Program-made: the position numbers and the translations under genes
Part shown: positions 1-8,402 of the stretch, piece after piece
How positions within the stretch are numbered: the stretch's first letter is position 1
Layout of the letters: the number at the start of each line of letters is the position of its first letter
Notes under the pieces: generated by a model
Database searches by the model: none
Told to the model about the DNA's origin: nothing
Seen by the model: the letters and a program-made list of their open reading frames with translations, nothing else
Assembly: GCA_047626155.1 (NCBI GenBank)
Contig: JBLHRR010000017.1
Coordinates: 1 to 61,282, forward strand
Length of the DNA stretch: 61,282 nt
Direction of reading: 5' to 3'
From: CALGLS01 sp047626155
GTDB taxonomy: Bacteria > Bacteroidota > Bacteroidia > Chitinophagales > Saprospiraceae

Positions 1-23
1 TACGGGGGGAATCAATGGGGGGT
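1..23. repeat. G-run direct repeat, copy 1
   Basis: A 23-base motif with two runs of six G (4-9 and 17-22) separated by AATCAAT. It is repeated without any change at 267-289. Each copy is followed downstream by a hairpin whose loop holds a run of six C. The last eight bases of the motif (TGGGGGGT, 16-23) are exactly complementary to ACCCCCCA in the loop at 123-130. The copy starts at base 1, so further units may lie outside the window. Function unknown. Confidence 0.85.
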
Positions 24-102
24 TTTTCTCAAAGACCTATTCTATATATGCACTCGTCTATAGATCTGTGACCTACAAATAGCATTATTATTATTTTAAA
101 AA

Positions 103-150
103 AGTGAGCAGGAACCAAATTTACCCCCCAATAAAATGGTTCCGCTTACT
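103..150. repeat. Hairpin with C6 loop, copy 1
   Basis: The left arm at 103-117 (AGTGAGCAGGAACCA) pairs with 137-150 (TGGTTCCGCTTACT), with one bulged A and one G-T pair. The 19-base loop contains TTTACCCCCCAATAAA. A second hairpin with the same loop but a partly different stem sequence lies at 428-479, so the stem appears conserved as structure rather than as sequence. No neighbouring gene makes it an obvious terminator and no T-run follows. It could be a structured RNA or a fold-back DNA element. Confidence 0.75.
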
Positions 151-266
151 CCGTTTTAAGATCACTTCTGACCTTAAGATCTTGCCTAAAAAAAGTATAC
201 TTAAAGTTTAACTTTATTTCTACTTTTCTCTGATTTTCTGTTCCATCTTTTCAGTACTTCAGTTAG

Positions 267-289
267 TACGGGGGGAATCAATGGGGGGT
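267..289. repeat. G-run direct repeat, copy 2
   Basis: Identical over 23 bases to 1-23. G-runs are at 270-275 and 283-288. The end of the motif (TGGGGGGT, 282-289) is complementary to ACCCCCCA at 450-457 in the loop of the downstream hairpin. The sequence between motif and hairpin differs in length (about 80 and 138 bases) and content between the two units, so only the motif and the hairpin are conserved. Confidence 0.85.
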
Positions 290-427
290 GACGGCAAAAT
301 CATTTCTTTTGTTATATCTGCTACTATGACAATACCTTGCCAAGTTTTTAATTTTTTTGACCCTTTTTATGCTTCTTCGCTCACTCCATTCATAAGCCTT
401 CGGGCGCTTTCAAACGAAGCTTTAAAA

Positions 428-479
428 AGGTGAGTATAAGACCAATTTTACCCCCCAATAAAGTGGTCTCTACTCACCT
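428..479. repeat. Hairpin with C6 loop, copy 2
   Basis: The arm 428-444 pairs with 464-479: AGGTGAGTA with TACTCACCT and AGACCA with TGGTCT, separated by a small internal loop. The 19-base loop contains TTTTACCCCCCAATAAAG, nearly the same as copy 1. The middle of the stem differs from copy 1 on both arms in a compensating way. A smaller fold (AAGCCTTCG with CGAAGCTT, about 390-423) lies just upstream. Confidence 0.75.
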
Positions 480-831
480 GCTTTGATCGCATTGCTGCGT
501 CCAAATTCTTATAGTGATAACTATGTCAAATAGCTACTATTATGCTAAATAAAAATGGTATTTTTCTTGAAAGGTTTCAAATAACCTTCTACCAATCCCG
601 ATATACTTTCTAGTAGATTGTAACCCGATTGTTAGAATTGCAATGCAAGAATACTTTGTGATTGCTTTGTTATTTAAAACAGAGAAAGGATGATTAATGA
701 TGGTAAAATTCGTTATATAATGCGTTGTTAAATAGCTGATACATTACTTTATTTTTTTACTTTGTTTTCTCACTATTTGCCTTTGTTTTCTTTCGTTTCG
801 CTCTCTTCCTTATAATCCAAATACTATGCCA
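480..831. other. Non-coding spacer, nothing recognised
   Basis: About 350 AT-rich bases follow the last hairpin. There is no open frame with coding character on either strand, no further G-run motif, and no tRNA or clear terminator. With 1-479 this gives more than 800 bases of apparently non-coding sequence at the left edge. Confidence 0.5.
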
Positions 832-1077
832 TTAGGCATAAATAGTAGAGTTGGTTTGTGCCGGTGTAGTCATCGTTGGAGCCGCCGGAATTGGCTGCTT
901 CATTTGAGATAGCTTTTCAAAGGCAATCTTGTACTCCTTATAGTCTGTGAACTCCTGATAGGGTACCATTTCATTATTTCCAACATTCAAAATAATCTGG
1001 AAGCAAAGATGGTTCTGCTTGTAGTAAAACTTAGTAATCAAATCCTGAAAGCGTACTGGCATCTTCTCTTGTTGCAT
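832..1077 (-). CDS. Small hypothetical protein (81 aa)
   Basis: I do not recognise the family. The protein is 81 residues with no signal peptide or membrane segment. It has an acidic/aromatic body (KFYYKQNHLCFQIILNVGNN) and a Pro/Thr-rich tail from about residue 60 (PIPAAPTMTTPAQTNS). The body could form a small beta-sheet domain. It stands alone, transcribed away from htpG, with a gap of about 370 bases between the two starts. Coding is plausible because the composition is protein-like and no competing frame is better. Confidence 0.55.
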   Translation of the reverse strand: MQQEKMPVRFQDLITKFYYKQNHLCFQIILNVGNNEMVPYQEFTDYKEYKIAFEKLSQMKQPIPAAPTMTTPAQTNSTIYA

Positions 1078-1447
1078 GAGACTTTATATTTTTCGTTAGT
1101 AAATTTTAGTATTACTTAGTTGTCCGTTTTCTGTTACCTACAAAAATCAGAATGCATTCACAGCAACCCTCATAAATAGCAAGCACAAGTCCTGAGAAGA
1201 CAAGAATGAAGCCATAACGTTTTTTTTTAATGGGGCAAAGGCTGGAAAATAATGACAGGATTGCATGAAAAAGGGCCGATATTTTTCATTGAACAGACAA
1301 AGAAACGCCCTGAACATCGGTATATCCGTCAAATTGGCAGGAAACGCTGGGTGGCATAGGCTTTGAACTTCGACGTTGATATAAGAGGGTCAAAACGCTA
1401 AACATAACAAGTGCCCTCTATCATTAGATTAATCAAAACTCACTGAA

Positions 1448-3310
1448 ATGCAAAAAGGTAATATCTCTGTAGAAACGGAAAACATCTTTCCAATCATTAA
1501 AAAGTTCCTCTATTCTGATCAGGAAATCTTTCTGAGAGAGCTTATCTCCAACGCGATTGACGCTACTTCCAAGCTAAAGACACTGGCTTCAAAAGGAGAA
1601 TTCAAAGGAGAACTCGGAGACTTGAAATTGGAAGTCGTTCTTGACAAAGAGAATAAGACACTTACTATTAAGGACCGAGGAATCGGTATGACGGAATCTG
1701 AAGTTGAAAAATACCTGAATCAGGTTGCTTTCTCTAGCGCCGAGGCTTTTGTAAAGAAGTACAAGGACGATGCTAATATAATCGGGCACTTTGGGCTTGG
1801 ATTTTACTCTGCGTTTATGGTTGCGGACAAAGTGGAAGTTATAACCAAATCTTATAAAAAATCTTCTGCCGTAAAGTGGACTTGTACTGGTGATCCAAAA
1901 TACACCATGGAAAAAGCAGCTCGCAAAGACAGAGGTACGGATATCGTATTACACATTAGCGAAGAAGGAACTGAGTTTTTGGAGGAGGGAAGAATAACGA
2001 CTCTACTGAACAAGTACTGTAAATTCTTACCTACTGAAATTAAATTCGGTACGAAGACAGAAACAACTTTCGAAGGAGAGGGAGACGACAAAAAAGAAAT
2101 TCAAACGGAAGTTGACAACATAATCAATAATCCATCTCCAGCTTGGAAAAAGTCGCCACGTAGCTTAAAGGACGAAGACTACAAAGCCTTCTACAATGAG
2201 CTATACCCATATAGTGCTCCTCCGATGTTCTGGATTCACTTGAACATTGACTTTCCATTCAACCTTACAGGGATTCTTTATTTCCCTAAACTGGCTACTA
2301 ACCTGGAACTACAGAAAAATAAAATCCAACTGTACTCTAACCAAGTCTTTGTTACCGACGATGTAAAAGAAATCGTCCCTGAATTCTTAACCTTATTACA
2401 TGGAGTAATTGATTCTCCGGATATTCCATTGAACGTTTCCAGATCTTACTTGCAAAGTGATTCTAACGTGAAAAAAATCACTGGTTACATCACTAAAAAA
2501 GTAGCAGAAAAACTAGCTAGCCTTTTCAAAAAGGACAGAGAAGCTTACGAAAGCAAATGGGGCGACCTCGGTGTATTCGTGAAGTACGGAATGATCTCTG
2601 AAGAGAAATTCTATACTAAAGGATTGAAGTTTGCTTTGTTGAAAAACGTGGATGGCGCTTGTGCGACCATTGAAGAATACAAAGAAAAGATAAAAACCAC
2701 CCAGACTGATAAGCATGGCAAAATCGTGATGTTATATACCAACAACCCAACAGAACACGACAGCTTCATTCAATCTGCGAAGAACAGAAACTATGACGTT
2801 CTAGAATTTGATAACGTAATTGATAATCACTTCATCCAAAAGTTAGAACAAAGCTTGGGAGATGTTACTTTCGTCCGTGTCGATTCTGACACTGCGGATA
2901 ATCTCGTTCAGAAAGACGAAAAGACAGAGTCTGTTTTGAGTGAGAAAGCACAGGAAAAAGTGAAGGCCATGTTCACCACCATCGTTGGGGAGAAAGGAGC
3001 AAATGTTGAAATGAAAGCTTTGTCTCCTGATGATATGCCTTGTATGATTACACGCCCTGAGTTTATGCGTCGTATGAAAGAAATGCAATCTATGCAGGGA
3101 ATGTCAATGGACGGTATGCCTGACATGTACAACTTGGTTGTGAATACAAACCACCCATTAGTTGCTGAGAAGTTGGTCAAAATGAAGAGCGAAGAAAAAA
3201 AGACGGACTTTGTACAACACTTGTATAATTTGGCTTTGTTGAATCAGGGTATGTTGAAGGGTGCTGACTTGACTAAGTTTATTAATAATAGTGTTTCTTT
3301 GTTGAAGTAA
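1448..3310 (+). CDS. htpG: Chaperone protein HtpG (Hsp90 family)
   Basis: ATP-dependent cytosolic chaperone, 620 aa, the usual length for bacterial Hsp90. The N-terminal GHKL ATPase domain shows the expected motifs: LISNAIDA near residue 34, DRGIGM near 76 and GHFGLGFYSAFMVADKV near 113. The middle domain contains IPLNVSRSYLQSD. The C-terminal dimerisation domain carries a Met-rich stretch (RRMKEMQSMQGMSMDGM). The gene is monocistronic and ends in a strong hairpin at 3341-3378 shared with the convergent gene. Heat regulation is typical for the family, but I see no CIRCE-like repeat upstream. Confidence 0.97.
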   Translation: MQKGNISVETENIFPIIKKFLYSDQEIFLRELISNAIDATSKLKTLASKGEFKGELGDLKLEVVLDKENKTLTIKDRGIGMTESEVEKYLNQVAFSSAEAFVKKYKDDANIIGHFGLGFYSAFMVADKVEVITKSYKKSSAVKWTCTGDPKYTMEKAARKDRGTDIVLHISEEGTEFLEEGRITTLLNKYCKFLPTEIKFGTKTETTFEGEGDDKKEIQTEVDNIINNPSPAWKKSPRSLKDEDYKAFYNELYPYSAPPMFWIHLNIDFPFNLTGILYFPKLATNLELQKNKIQLYSNQVFVTDDVKEIVPEFLTLLHGVIDSPDIPLNVSRSYLQSDSNVKKITGYITKKVAEKLASLFKKDREAYESKWGDLGVFVKYGMISEEKFYTKGLKFALLKNVDGACATIEEYKEKIKTTQTDKHGKIVMLYTNNPTEHDSFIQSAKNRNYDVLEFDNVIDNHFIQKLEQSLGDVTFVRVDSDTADNLVQKDEKTESVLSEKAQEKVKAMFTTIVGEKGANVEMKALSPDDMPCMITRPEFMRRMKEMQSMQGMSMDGMPDMYNLVVNTNHPLVAEKLVKMKSEEKKTDFVQHLYNLALLNQGMLKGADLTKFINNSVSLLK

Positions 3311-3340
3311 TTTTCAACGGAATTCATTCCAAGTTAAATA

Positions 3341-3378
3341 AAAAAATAGCCCTGAGTTTTTACTTGGGGCTATTTTTT
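3341..3378. terminator. Bidirectional rho-independent terminator
   Basis: AAAAAATAGCCC at 3341-3352 pairs with GGGCTATTTTTT at 3367-3378. A T-run follows the stem on the plus strand, and A-runs on the left make it T-tailed on the minus strand too. It sits between the convergent ends of htpG and the anti-sigma-like gene. Confidence 0.9.
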
Positions 3379-3391
3379 TGATTTAGAAAAA

Positions 3392-4159
3392 TCAGTCCAG
3401 CCCCTTCCTCAAAACCTCCGCCTCTCCCAAATAAGAACTTTTCTTCCGCTCAATAAGCTCATCTAACATTAGTTTCGCAAGCTCCATCTCTTCTGCACCA
3501 ATACGCGCTTGAATCTCCAACCAAGTCGCTTCTTCATAATAAAAATCACTATTCATACGAACGGTCATAAAATAATCCGCCGCTAGTTTATACTCCTCTG
3601 TTTTCAATGCCGATAGACCAGCGTAATAAGTTGTTTTGACATCCGCCCTCTCCTTTTCGAGCATAGCTTGAGTGGCAGCTAATGATGCTTCATATTGTCC
3701 AGCGTCGTAAAGAGAGATCACTTTTAGCAAGTCTGACCCTTCTTCTGTTCCCCCTCCCGTAGAACGCATCGTTGTTGAATTTCCAAATCCAGTAGGACTT
3801 CCAGTAGTGTTGTTAGACATATAAAACCAAGACGCCACCGGAACCAATAACAATAAGACTGCGGCAGCTATGCGATTGAGCGTAAATACATTACTACGTC
3901 TTGACATGGAAATAACCTTCGCCGCTTCTTGCTCCTCTGCAGGTTCCTTCTCTTCGATGGCAAGCTTCAATTTTTCGAGCCCATCATCTGCTTCAAAGCT
4001 ATAGTATTGTTCCAACCCTTCCACTGCATCTGAGCAGAAAGGACAATCCAGTAAATGGTTTTCTACGCGACGCAGTTCTTCATTGGGAGACTGCTCAGAG
4101 AGGTATCGCTTTAGTTCTTCCTCTTTCAGACAAGGGGTTTGTTCGAGTATTTCTTTCAT
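3392..4159 (-). CDS. Zinc-finger anti-sigma factor-like protein with TPR-type C-terminus
   Basis: 255 aa. The N-terminal part holds a ZAS-type motif (ENHLLDCPFCSDAVEG, His-x3-Cys-x2-Cys near residues 36-43). One membrane segment follows (AAAVLLLLVPVASWFYM, about 113-130). The C-terminal periplasmic part is helical and reads like TPR repeats (YEASLAATQAMLEKER, YKLAADYFMTV). The gene follows the ECF sigma factor at 4247-4858 by 87 bases on the same strand, the usual place for a cognate membrane anti-sigma factor. Family role: the cytoplasmic zinc finger sequesters the sigma factor. The direct pairing is inferred from position. Confidence 0.8.
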   Translation of the reverse strand: MKEILEQTPCLKEEELKRYLSEQSPNEELRRVENHLLDCPFCSDAVEGLEQYYSFEADDGLEKLKLAIEEKEPAEEQEAAKVISMSRRSNVFTLNRIAAAVLLLLVPVASWFYMSNNTTGSPTGFGNSTTMRSTGGGTEEGSDLLKVISLYDAGQYEASLAATQAMLEKERADVKTTYYAGLSALKTEEYKLAADYFMTVRMNSDFYYEEATWLEIQARIGAEEMELAKLMLDELIERKKSSYLGEAEVLRKGLD

Positions 4160-4246
4160 CTTTACAGTATCTTTATTCTTTAACGAACCTGTCCGACCTC
4201 CGGGCGAGATTCTGTGTTTTTTAATTCCTCAAATAGATTTTCAATC

Positions 4247-4858
4247 TTAGCCATCTTCCTCCTCTCCGGTCATTAATACTTTCAATCTTCGTTTTCCATT
4301 TTGTAAATAGCTTTTGACCTGCGCCTCCGTATATCCTGTTTTTTCGACTATCTGCTTATAGCTTTTTTCCTTCAGGTAAAAAAGCCGGATACATTCCTTT
4401 TGTACTTTTGGCAATTTTCGGATTGCCTCTCCGAGTTTCATTGGAGGAGCCGATTCCTTTTCTACCAGACGAGACTCCCCCTCGTTATTTGCGGTGGCTG
4501 CATCACGGGTTTCCATTTCTTCAAACTTACGGAAAGAAGCGCCACGGAATGACCTCGTTCTAATATGGTAAAAGCATTCATTTTGAACGTACTTGTGTAA
4601 CCAACTTTTAAAGGCTAGTATTTTATCCGATGGTGGGTTCCTTAATATTTTTTCAAAAATGGACATCGCCATATCCCTACTGTCTTCAGGGTTGCGAAGA
4701 TATTTTAGACAGGCACCGAAAACCAAATGAGTATATCTTTTATAGAGAATAGAAAAGAGCTGCCGCTCACCGGTTTGTTGATATTTCCGGATCAGTATCT
4801 CGTCGGACATATCCGCAAAGGCTTGTCGATTGGACTCGGCGGTAATCGTGCTGTTCAT
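4247..4858 (-). CDS. ECF RNA polymerase sigma-70 factor
   Basis: 203 aa. Region 2 is visible at about residues 30-100 (LFSILYKRYTHLVFGACLKYLRNPEDSRDM, then FKSWLHKYVQNECFYHIR). Region 4 lies at about 145-195, with a helix-turn-helix (KSYKQIVEKTGYTEAQVKSYL). A low-complexity linker (about 105-135) joins them. It should direct RNA polymerase to a small regulon. Its likely antagonist is the downstream gene at 3392-4159. Signal and targets cannot be read from the sequence. Confidence 0.92.
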   Translation of the reverse strand: MNSTITAESNRQAFADMSDEILIRKYQQTGERQLFSILYKRYTHLVFGACLKYLRNPEDSRDMAMSIFEKILRNPPSDKILAFKSWLHKYVQNECFYHIRTRSFRGASFRKFEEMETRDAATANNEGESRLVEKESAPPMKLGEAIRKLPKVQKECIRLFYLKEKSYKQIVEKTGYTEAQVKSYLQNGKRRLKVLMTGEEEDG

Positions 4859-4980
4859 CCGATTTGGTTTTTTGAAGGAATGGTCGTTTTCTCTATTTAC
4901 TTTTAGTATTTATTACACACAACATAATTTCACCACTTCTACTCTCAATCGTTTATCTAATCTTTCACTTCTTGAGATCG

Positions 4981-5032
4981 TTACAGCTAAATAATCGATT
5001 GTAACTGTTGAAGTTAATTTTTTCTTGTTACT
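4981..5032. repeat. Dispersed intergenic repeat R1, diverged copy
   Basis: The right half (AAGTTAATTTTTTCTTGTTACTAAGG) closely matches the right half of the copy at 50433-50491, and the left end (TTACAGCTAAATAAT) matches its left end more loosely. A longer relative lies at 12525-12645. Confidence 0.5.
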
Positions 5033-5070
5033 AAGGTAAGGATTTCGCTTAGCTATTCAAAATTAAAAAT

Positions 5071-5108
5071 AAAAAACGCCATTTGCTTTGACACAAACGG
5101 CGTTTTTT
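5071..5108. terminator. Rho-independent terminator
   Basis: AAAAAACGCC at 5071-5080 and GGCGTTTTTT at 5099-5108 form a stem extended by TTTG/CAAA, with A/T runs on both sides. It lies just past the stop of the minus-strand DUF4837 gene. Confidence 0.85.
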
Positions 5109-5129
5109 AGTTACAACAAGAATGCTACA

Positions 5130-6236
5130 TCACATTTCAATCGACTTAAAAATAAATTCTAATTGCTGAATATAATCCCTTTTCTTTTTCCCTGGTGCAT
5201 GCACGAAACCATCTACGAATAACAAATCATTCGTACTTGGATTATGAATGAGATAGGAAATATAAGGACCTCCCATATAGTCATTTACGATGTCCCAAAT
5301 ACCACGGGCTTCTACTGCGTAATTGTTATTCAAGGTAATCACTTTTGTCAACATCGGTAAATCCTGATCGTTTGTGCGCATGTAGGTGTCTTCTATATCG
5401 GTGCTCACAAATTTCCGTCCTAAGGAATCCCGAATCGCTTTTATACCTTCTTTGGTGAACTGTGATTTATCCTGATACTTTGTTTTATGCAGGAAAATAT
5501 TACTACTCAGGAAATCTGTTTCCTTACGTAACCACATTGTTTTTTCATCTTCAATCGCGAGAATATAATCTGCGGGAACACGAATGGTTATTCCCAATTT
5601 TTCTTTGATCTTATTGCTCAATTCTATTCCATTACCACTCGCGTAAGCCGTTCCTTCTACAATACCCAAATCCGCTTCGTTGACTCTTCTGGCGATTGCA
5701 GAAAATTTTGATTTGATGTTATTCGTTAACTCCTCCTCTGAGTTTCCAAATAAATAAACCAGCGTCTGACCGTCCGCCCATTTATTTTTTCCCATCGTAG
5801 AGTTGAAAGTCTTTTCTGTTTTTGCCCGTGCTCCTTTTTCCTCTCCTAGATCTTTCAAAATCATTTTACTCGCCGGTGAATCTTCATTTGATAAATCACC
5901 TAAGAATAAATAGGTCCGCTTCTTTTGACGAATGGGTGCTGAAGTGATCTCTCCTGCTGTCCAATGCCGTAGGTCGAAGACAGGTTCAGGTTGTGGCAAT
6001 ATCGGATAAGCCGAGCTAAAATAATACCGGAAAGTATCTCCTACTGCACTTTCCCATAACTTCTGATCTGCAACCACTACCATGTGATTGACTTGCCCAA
6101 AAGCAGAGCTCCTTGCTTCAAACTGTGCCATATCTACATTGCTGCAACTAAAAAAGCTGCTTAGAAATAACAAACAGATTCCTAAAAAGAAGGCGCTGCT
6201 TTTCATCCTGTTGTTTCTGACGATCTTATCTTGCAT
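5130..6236 (-). CDS. DUF4837 family lipoprotein
   Basis: 368 aa. A lipoprotein signal peptide ends in SSFFSCSN, so Cys about 31 is the likely lipidation site. The mature protein begins with the conserved block FGQVNHMVVVADQKLWESAVG and continues with PILPQPEPVFDLRH, which I recognise as DUF4837, a Bacteroidota-specific envelope protein of unknown function. A second start (MKSSAFF) at 6206 would give a more standard signal peptide length. It stands alone, with its own terminator at 5071-5108. No enzymatic motif is visible. Confidence 0.85.
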   Translation of the reverse strand: MQDKIVRNNRMKSSAFFLGICLLFLSSFFSCSNVDMAQFEARSSAFGQVNHMVVVADQKLWESAVGDTFRYYFSSAYPILPQPEPVFDLRHWTAGEITSAPIRQKKRTYLFLGDLSNEDSPASKMILKDLGEEKGARAKTEKTFNSTMGKNKWADGQTLVYLFGNSEEELTNNIKSKFSAIARRVNEADLGIVEGTAYASGNGIELSNKIKEKLGITIRVPADYILAIEDEKTMWLRKETDFLSSNIFLHKTKYQDKSQFTKEGIKAIRDSLGRKFVSTDIEDTYMRTNDQDLPMLTKVITLNNNYAVEARGIWDIVNDYMGGPYISYLIHNPSTNDLLFVDGFVHAPGKKKRDYIQQLEFIFKSIEM

Positions 6237-6556
6237 ATTTTTTAAACTTTTAACTGTTAACTATAACTATTAACTTCCCACTAACACACCTGTCGTACGA
6301 CAACTATTGGAAAACTAAAACTGACTATTTGATGAATTCTATATTTTTAATAATACCTCAAATAGATTTTCTACAACCTCATTTTCTTACATCTTCACAA
6401 AAATAGCAAATGAATACTATTCTTTGGACTCTATTCCAAATAAAAGGTGCAGCCCGTCAGATAGAGAATAAACTCTTTTTATTAAAAAAGCCTTCAACAA
6501 TTAGATGCCATCCCAACTTCTTTTGGTGCATTCTTCCTTTTCTCATGGGCTAGGCT
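6237..6556. other. Divergent intergenic region
   Basis: About 320 AT-rich bases between the divergent DUF4837 and mvaD genes. A TTAAC-rich tract (about 6250-6277) resembles tracts at 9520-9552 and 40228-40270. No small ORF or RNA gene was found. Confidence 0.5.
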
Positions 6557-6564
6557 TACTTTTG
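6557..6564 (+). promoter_or_regulatory. Bacteroidota -7 element of mvaD
   Basis: TACTTTTG matches the TAnnTTTG consensus exactly and is followed by C. It ends only four bases before the mvaD ATG at 6569, so transcription would start at or within the first codon. That implies a leaderless mRNA if this start is right. Confidence 0.6.
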
Positions 6565-6568
6565 CACC

Positions 6569-7672
6569 ATGCAAATATTTGAAAATCCAAAAGGGCGTTT
6601 AGCCTCCGATGTCGTAATTAAAGCAGGGCTTATTCAATGGAAAAGTCCTTCTAACATCGCTATTATAAAATATTGGGGAAAGCATGGTCGTCAGTTACCA
6701 CGAAATCCTTCCATCAGCTTTACCCTTAGTAATGCCTTTACAGAAACGATTGTTCGATACGGAAGCCGAGAGAACGAATCTGTGGGCATTCAGCTTCAAT
6801 TCCAATTTGAGGGAAAGCCCAATAAAGCTTTTGGAGATAAGGTGGAACGCTTTCTCGAAAATATGATTCCTTTTTTTCCTTTCCTAGAGCAAGTAGATTT
6901 AGTTATTGACTCCAGTAATTCTTTTCCACATTCTGCCGGAATAGCCTCTTCAGCTTCTGCCATGAGTGCGCTGGCTTTATGTCTTTGTTCAATGGAAAAG
7001 ACTTTAATAGGTGGCCTGACAACCGAAAAGGAATTTCTGCAAAAAGCTTCTTTCATTTCACGATTGGGTTCTGGTTCTGCCTGCCGCTCCGTCTACCCAA
7101 TAATGGGACAATGGGGAGGAAGTCCTATTGATCTGACATGTTCTGATTTGTATGCTACTCCTTATGAGACAGAAGTTCACCCCGTTTTTCACAGCTTCCA
7201 TGATGACATTATGATCGTAAGTAAAGCAGAAAAATCAGTATCAAGCCGAGCGGGACATGGATTAATGGAGAACATTATTTTTGCGGACAATCGATATTTG
7301 CAAGCCAATCAGCGTTTTGAACAATTATTGCTTGCTTTAAAAGATGGTGACATTCCTACTTTTGGTAAAATCGCGGAGGATGAGGCCCTTACTTTGCATG
7401 CTCTAATGATGGCTTCTGAGCCTTCTTATATTTTAATGCAGCCAAACACTCTGACTATGATTGAAAGGATCAGAGCATTCCGTACAGAGACCAATTTGCA
7501 AGTCTATTTTAGTCTTGATGCCGGCCCTAACATACATTTGTTATACCCTAACGAAATCAAAACGGAGATTCAGGCGTTTATAGATCGTGATTTGGTTCCT
7601 CTTTGCGAGGATGGGGTATATATTTCGGACCAGGTTGGAAAGGGTCCGACAGAAGTTGTGGGTCAGGGTTAG
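6569..7672 (+). CDS. mvaD: Diphosphomevalonate decarboxylase
   Basis: GHMP-superfamily enzyme that converts diphosphomevalonate to isopentenyl diphosphate with ATP in the mevalonate pathway. 367 aa. The N-terminal block (SPSNIAIIKYWGKHGRQLPR, then NPSISFTLS) and the phosphate-binding loop (FPHSAGIASSASAMSALALC, about residues 112-131) are diagnostic. FISRLGSGSACRSVYPIMGQ carries the conserved Gly/Ser/Arg block, and the expected Asp is in YFSLDAGPNIHLLYP. Other mevalonate-pathway genes are not in the window. The -7 element just before the ATG supports this start. Confidence 0.93.
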   Translation: MQIFENPKGRLASDVVIKAGLIQWKSPSNIAIIKYWGKHGRQLPRNPSISFTLSNAFTETIVRYGSRENESVGIQLQFQFEGKPNKAFGDKVERFLENMIPFFPFLEQVDLVIDSSNSFPHSAGIASSASAMSALALCLCSMEKTLIGGLTTEKEFLQKASFISRLGSGSACRSVYPIMGQWGGSPIDLTCSDLYATPYETEVHPVFHSFHDDIMIVSKAEKSVSSRAGHGLMENIIFADNRYLQANQRFEQLLLALKDGDIPTFGKIAEDEALTLHALMMASEPSYILMQPNTLTMIERIRAFRTETNLQVYFSLDAGPNIHLLYPNEIKTEIQAFIDRDLVPLCEDGVYISDQVGKGPTEVVGQG

Positions 7673-7725
7673 ATGATTTCTTTTGGTGGAAGGAGGTTTT
7701 GGCGTTCCGGTAAGTGTTTTTTTCA

Positions 7726-7765
7726 CCGCAAACCTGTCCGCACGCTAGGCGGAGGCGCAAAGAGC
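7726..7765. repeat. Dispersed CGCAAAGAGCGC-type repeat remnant
   Basis: The stretch from CACCGCAAACC to GGCGCAAAGAGCGC belongs in style to a family of short intergenic tracts also seen at 27939-28019 and 37310-37345. It is more GC-rich than its surroundings and lies between mvaD and the rhodanese gene. It may be a decayed repeat. Confidence 0.4.
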
Positions 7766-7875
7766 GCTACGTTTTTTCCCTTTTGCGAGGATAAAATTAG
7801 CACTCTTTCCAGCGATGTGCTTAGATTAATTATAAAAAAGCGAAATCTGTCAAGGAACTAATAAAGTTAACTTTT

Positions 7876-8400
7876 ATGAAAAATTCATTCTACCTACTTT
7901 TCTCCTTTCTTTTTCTAAGCACGATAAGCTGTGCTCAACAAATAGAAACCAATGCCAGTTGCACTAACCCTGCATTCGATAAAAAAGTAAAAAGGTTATT
8001 GAATCTAACAGTTACGCCTATCACTCCTGATGAATTAAAAGTGATGGGCGGAGTCTTATTGTTAGACATTAGAGAAAAGGAGGAATATGATGTCAGTCAC
8101 ATCGAAGGCGCGGAGTACATGGGCTATGAAGAATATGATGCTGATCTACTGAACGAGGTGCCAAAAAACACTCCAATTGTTGTCTATTGCTCCATTGGTT
8201 ACAGAAGCGAAAAAGTAGGAGAGAAAATTCAGAAATTGGGTTTCACAGAGGTTTACAATCTATATGGGAGCATCTTCGAGTGGGTAAACCAAGACAACCC
8301 GGTGGTAGACAACAACAATAAACATACAGATAAAATCCATACGTATAATAAGAACTGGAGTAAATGGGTTCAGGAAGGAAAAGCAATAAAAGTCTGGTAA
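7876..8400 (+). CDS. Rhodanese-like domain lipoprotein
   Basis: 174 aa. The signal peptide ends in STISCAQQ, so Cys19 is a likely lipidation site. The mature part is a single rhodanese domain: VLLLDIREKEEYDVSHIEGA (about 60-79) and the active-site loop CSIGYR with Cys105. An aromatic tail ends the protein (YNKNWSKWVQEGKAIKVW). Family role: sulfur transfer or redox handling, here outside the cytoplasm. It converges with prfA (2-base gap). The donor and acceptor are unknown. Confidence 0.88.
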   Translation: MKNSFYLLFSFLFLSTISCAQQIETNASCTNPAFDKKVKRLLNLTVTPITPDELKVMGGVLLLDIREKEEYDVSHIEGAEYMGYEEYDADLLNEVPKNTPIVVYCSIGYRSEKVGEKIQKLGFTEVYNLYGSIFEWVNQDNPVVDNNNKHTDKIHTYNKNWSKWVQEGKAIKVW

Positions 8401-8402
8401 GG

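Noticed and set aside
1..479. Integron attC or CRISPR interpretation of the left-edge repeats
   Set aside because: No GTTRRRY/RYYYAAC core sites, no integrase, no regularly spaced short repeats with unique spacers, and only two units.
1147..1332. 61-aa minus-strand frame upstream of htpG
   Set aside because: Composition is Cys/Phe-rich without domain-like pattern, and it occupies the region expected to hold the htpG promoter. No supporting start context.
7673..7861. 62-aa plus-strand frame after mvaD
   Set aside because: Runs through the CGCAAAGAG-type repeat tract; the translated sequence looks like repeat DNA and not a protein.
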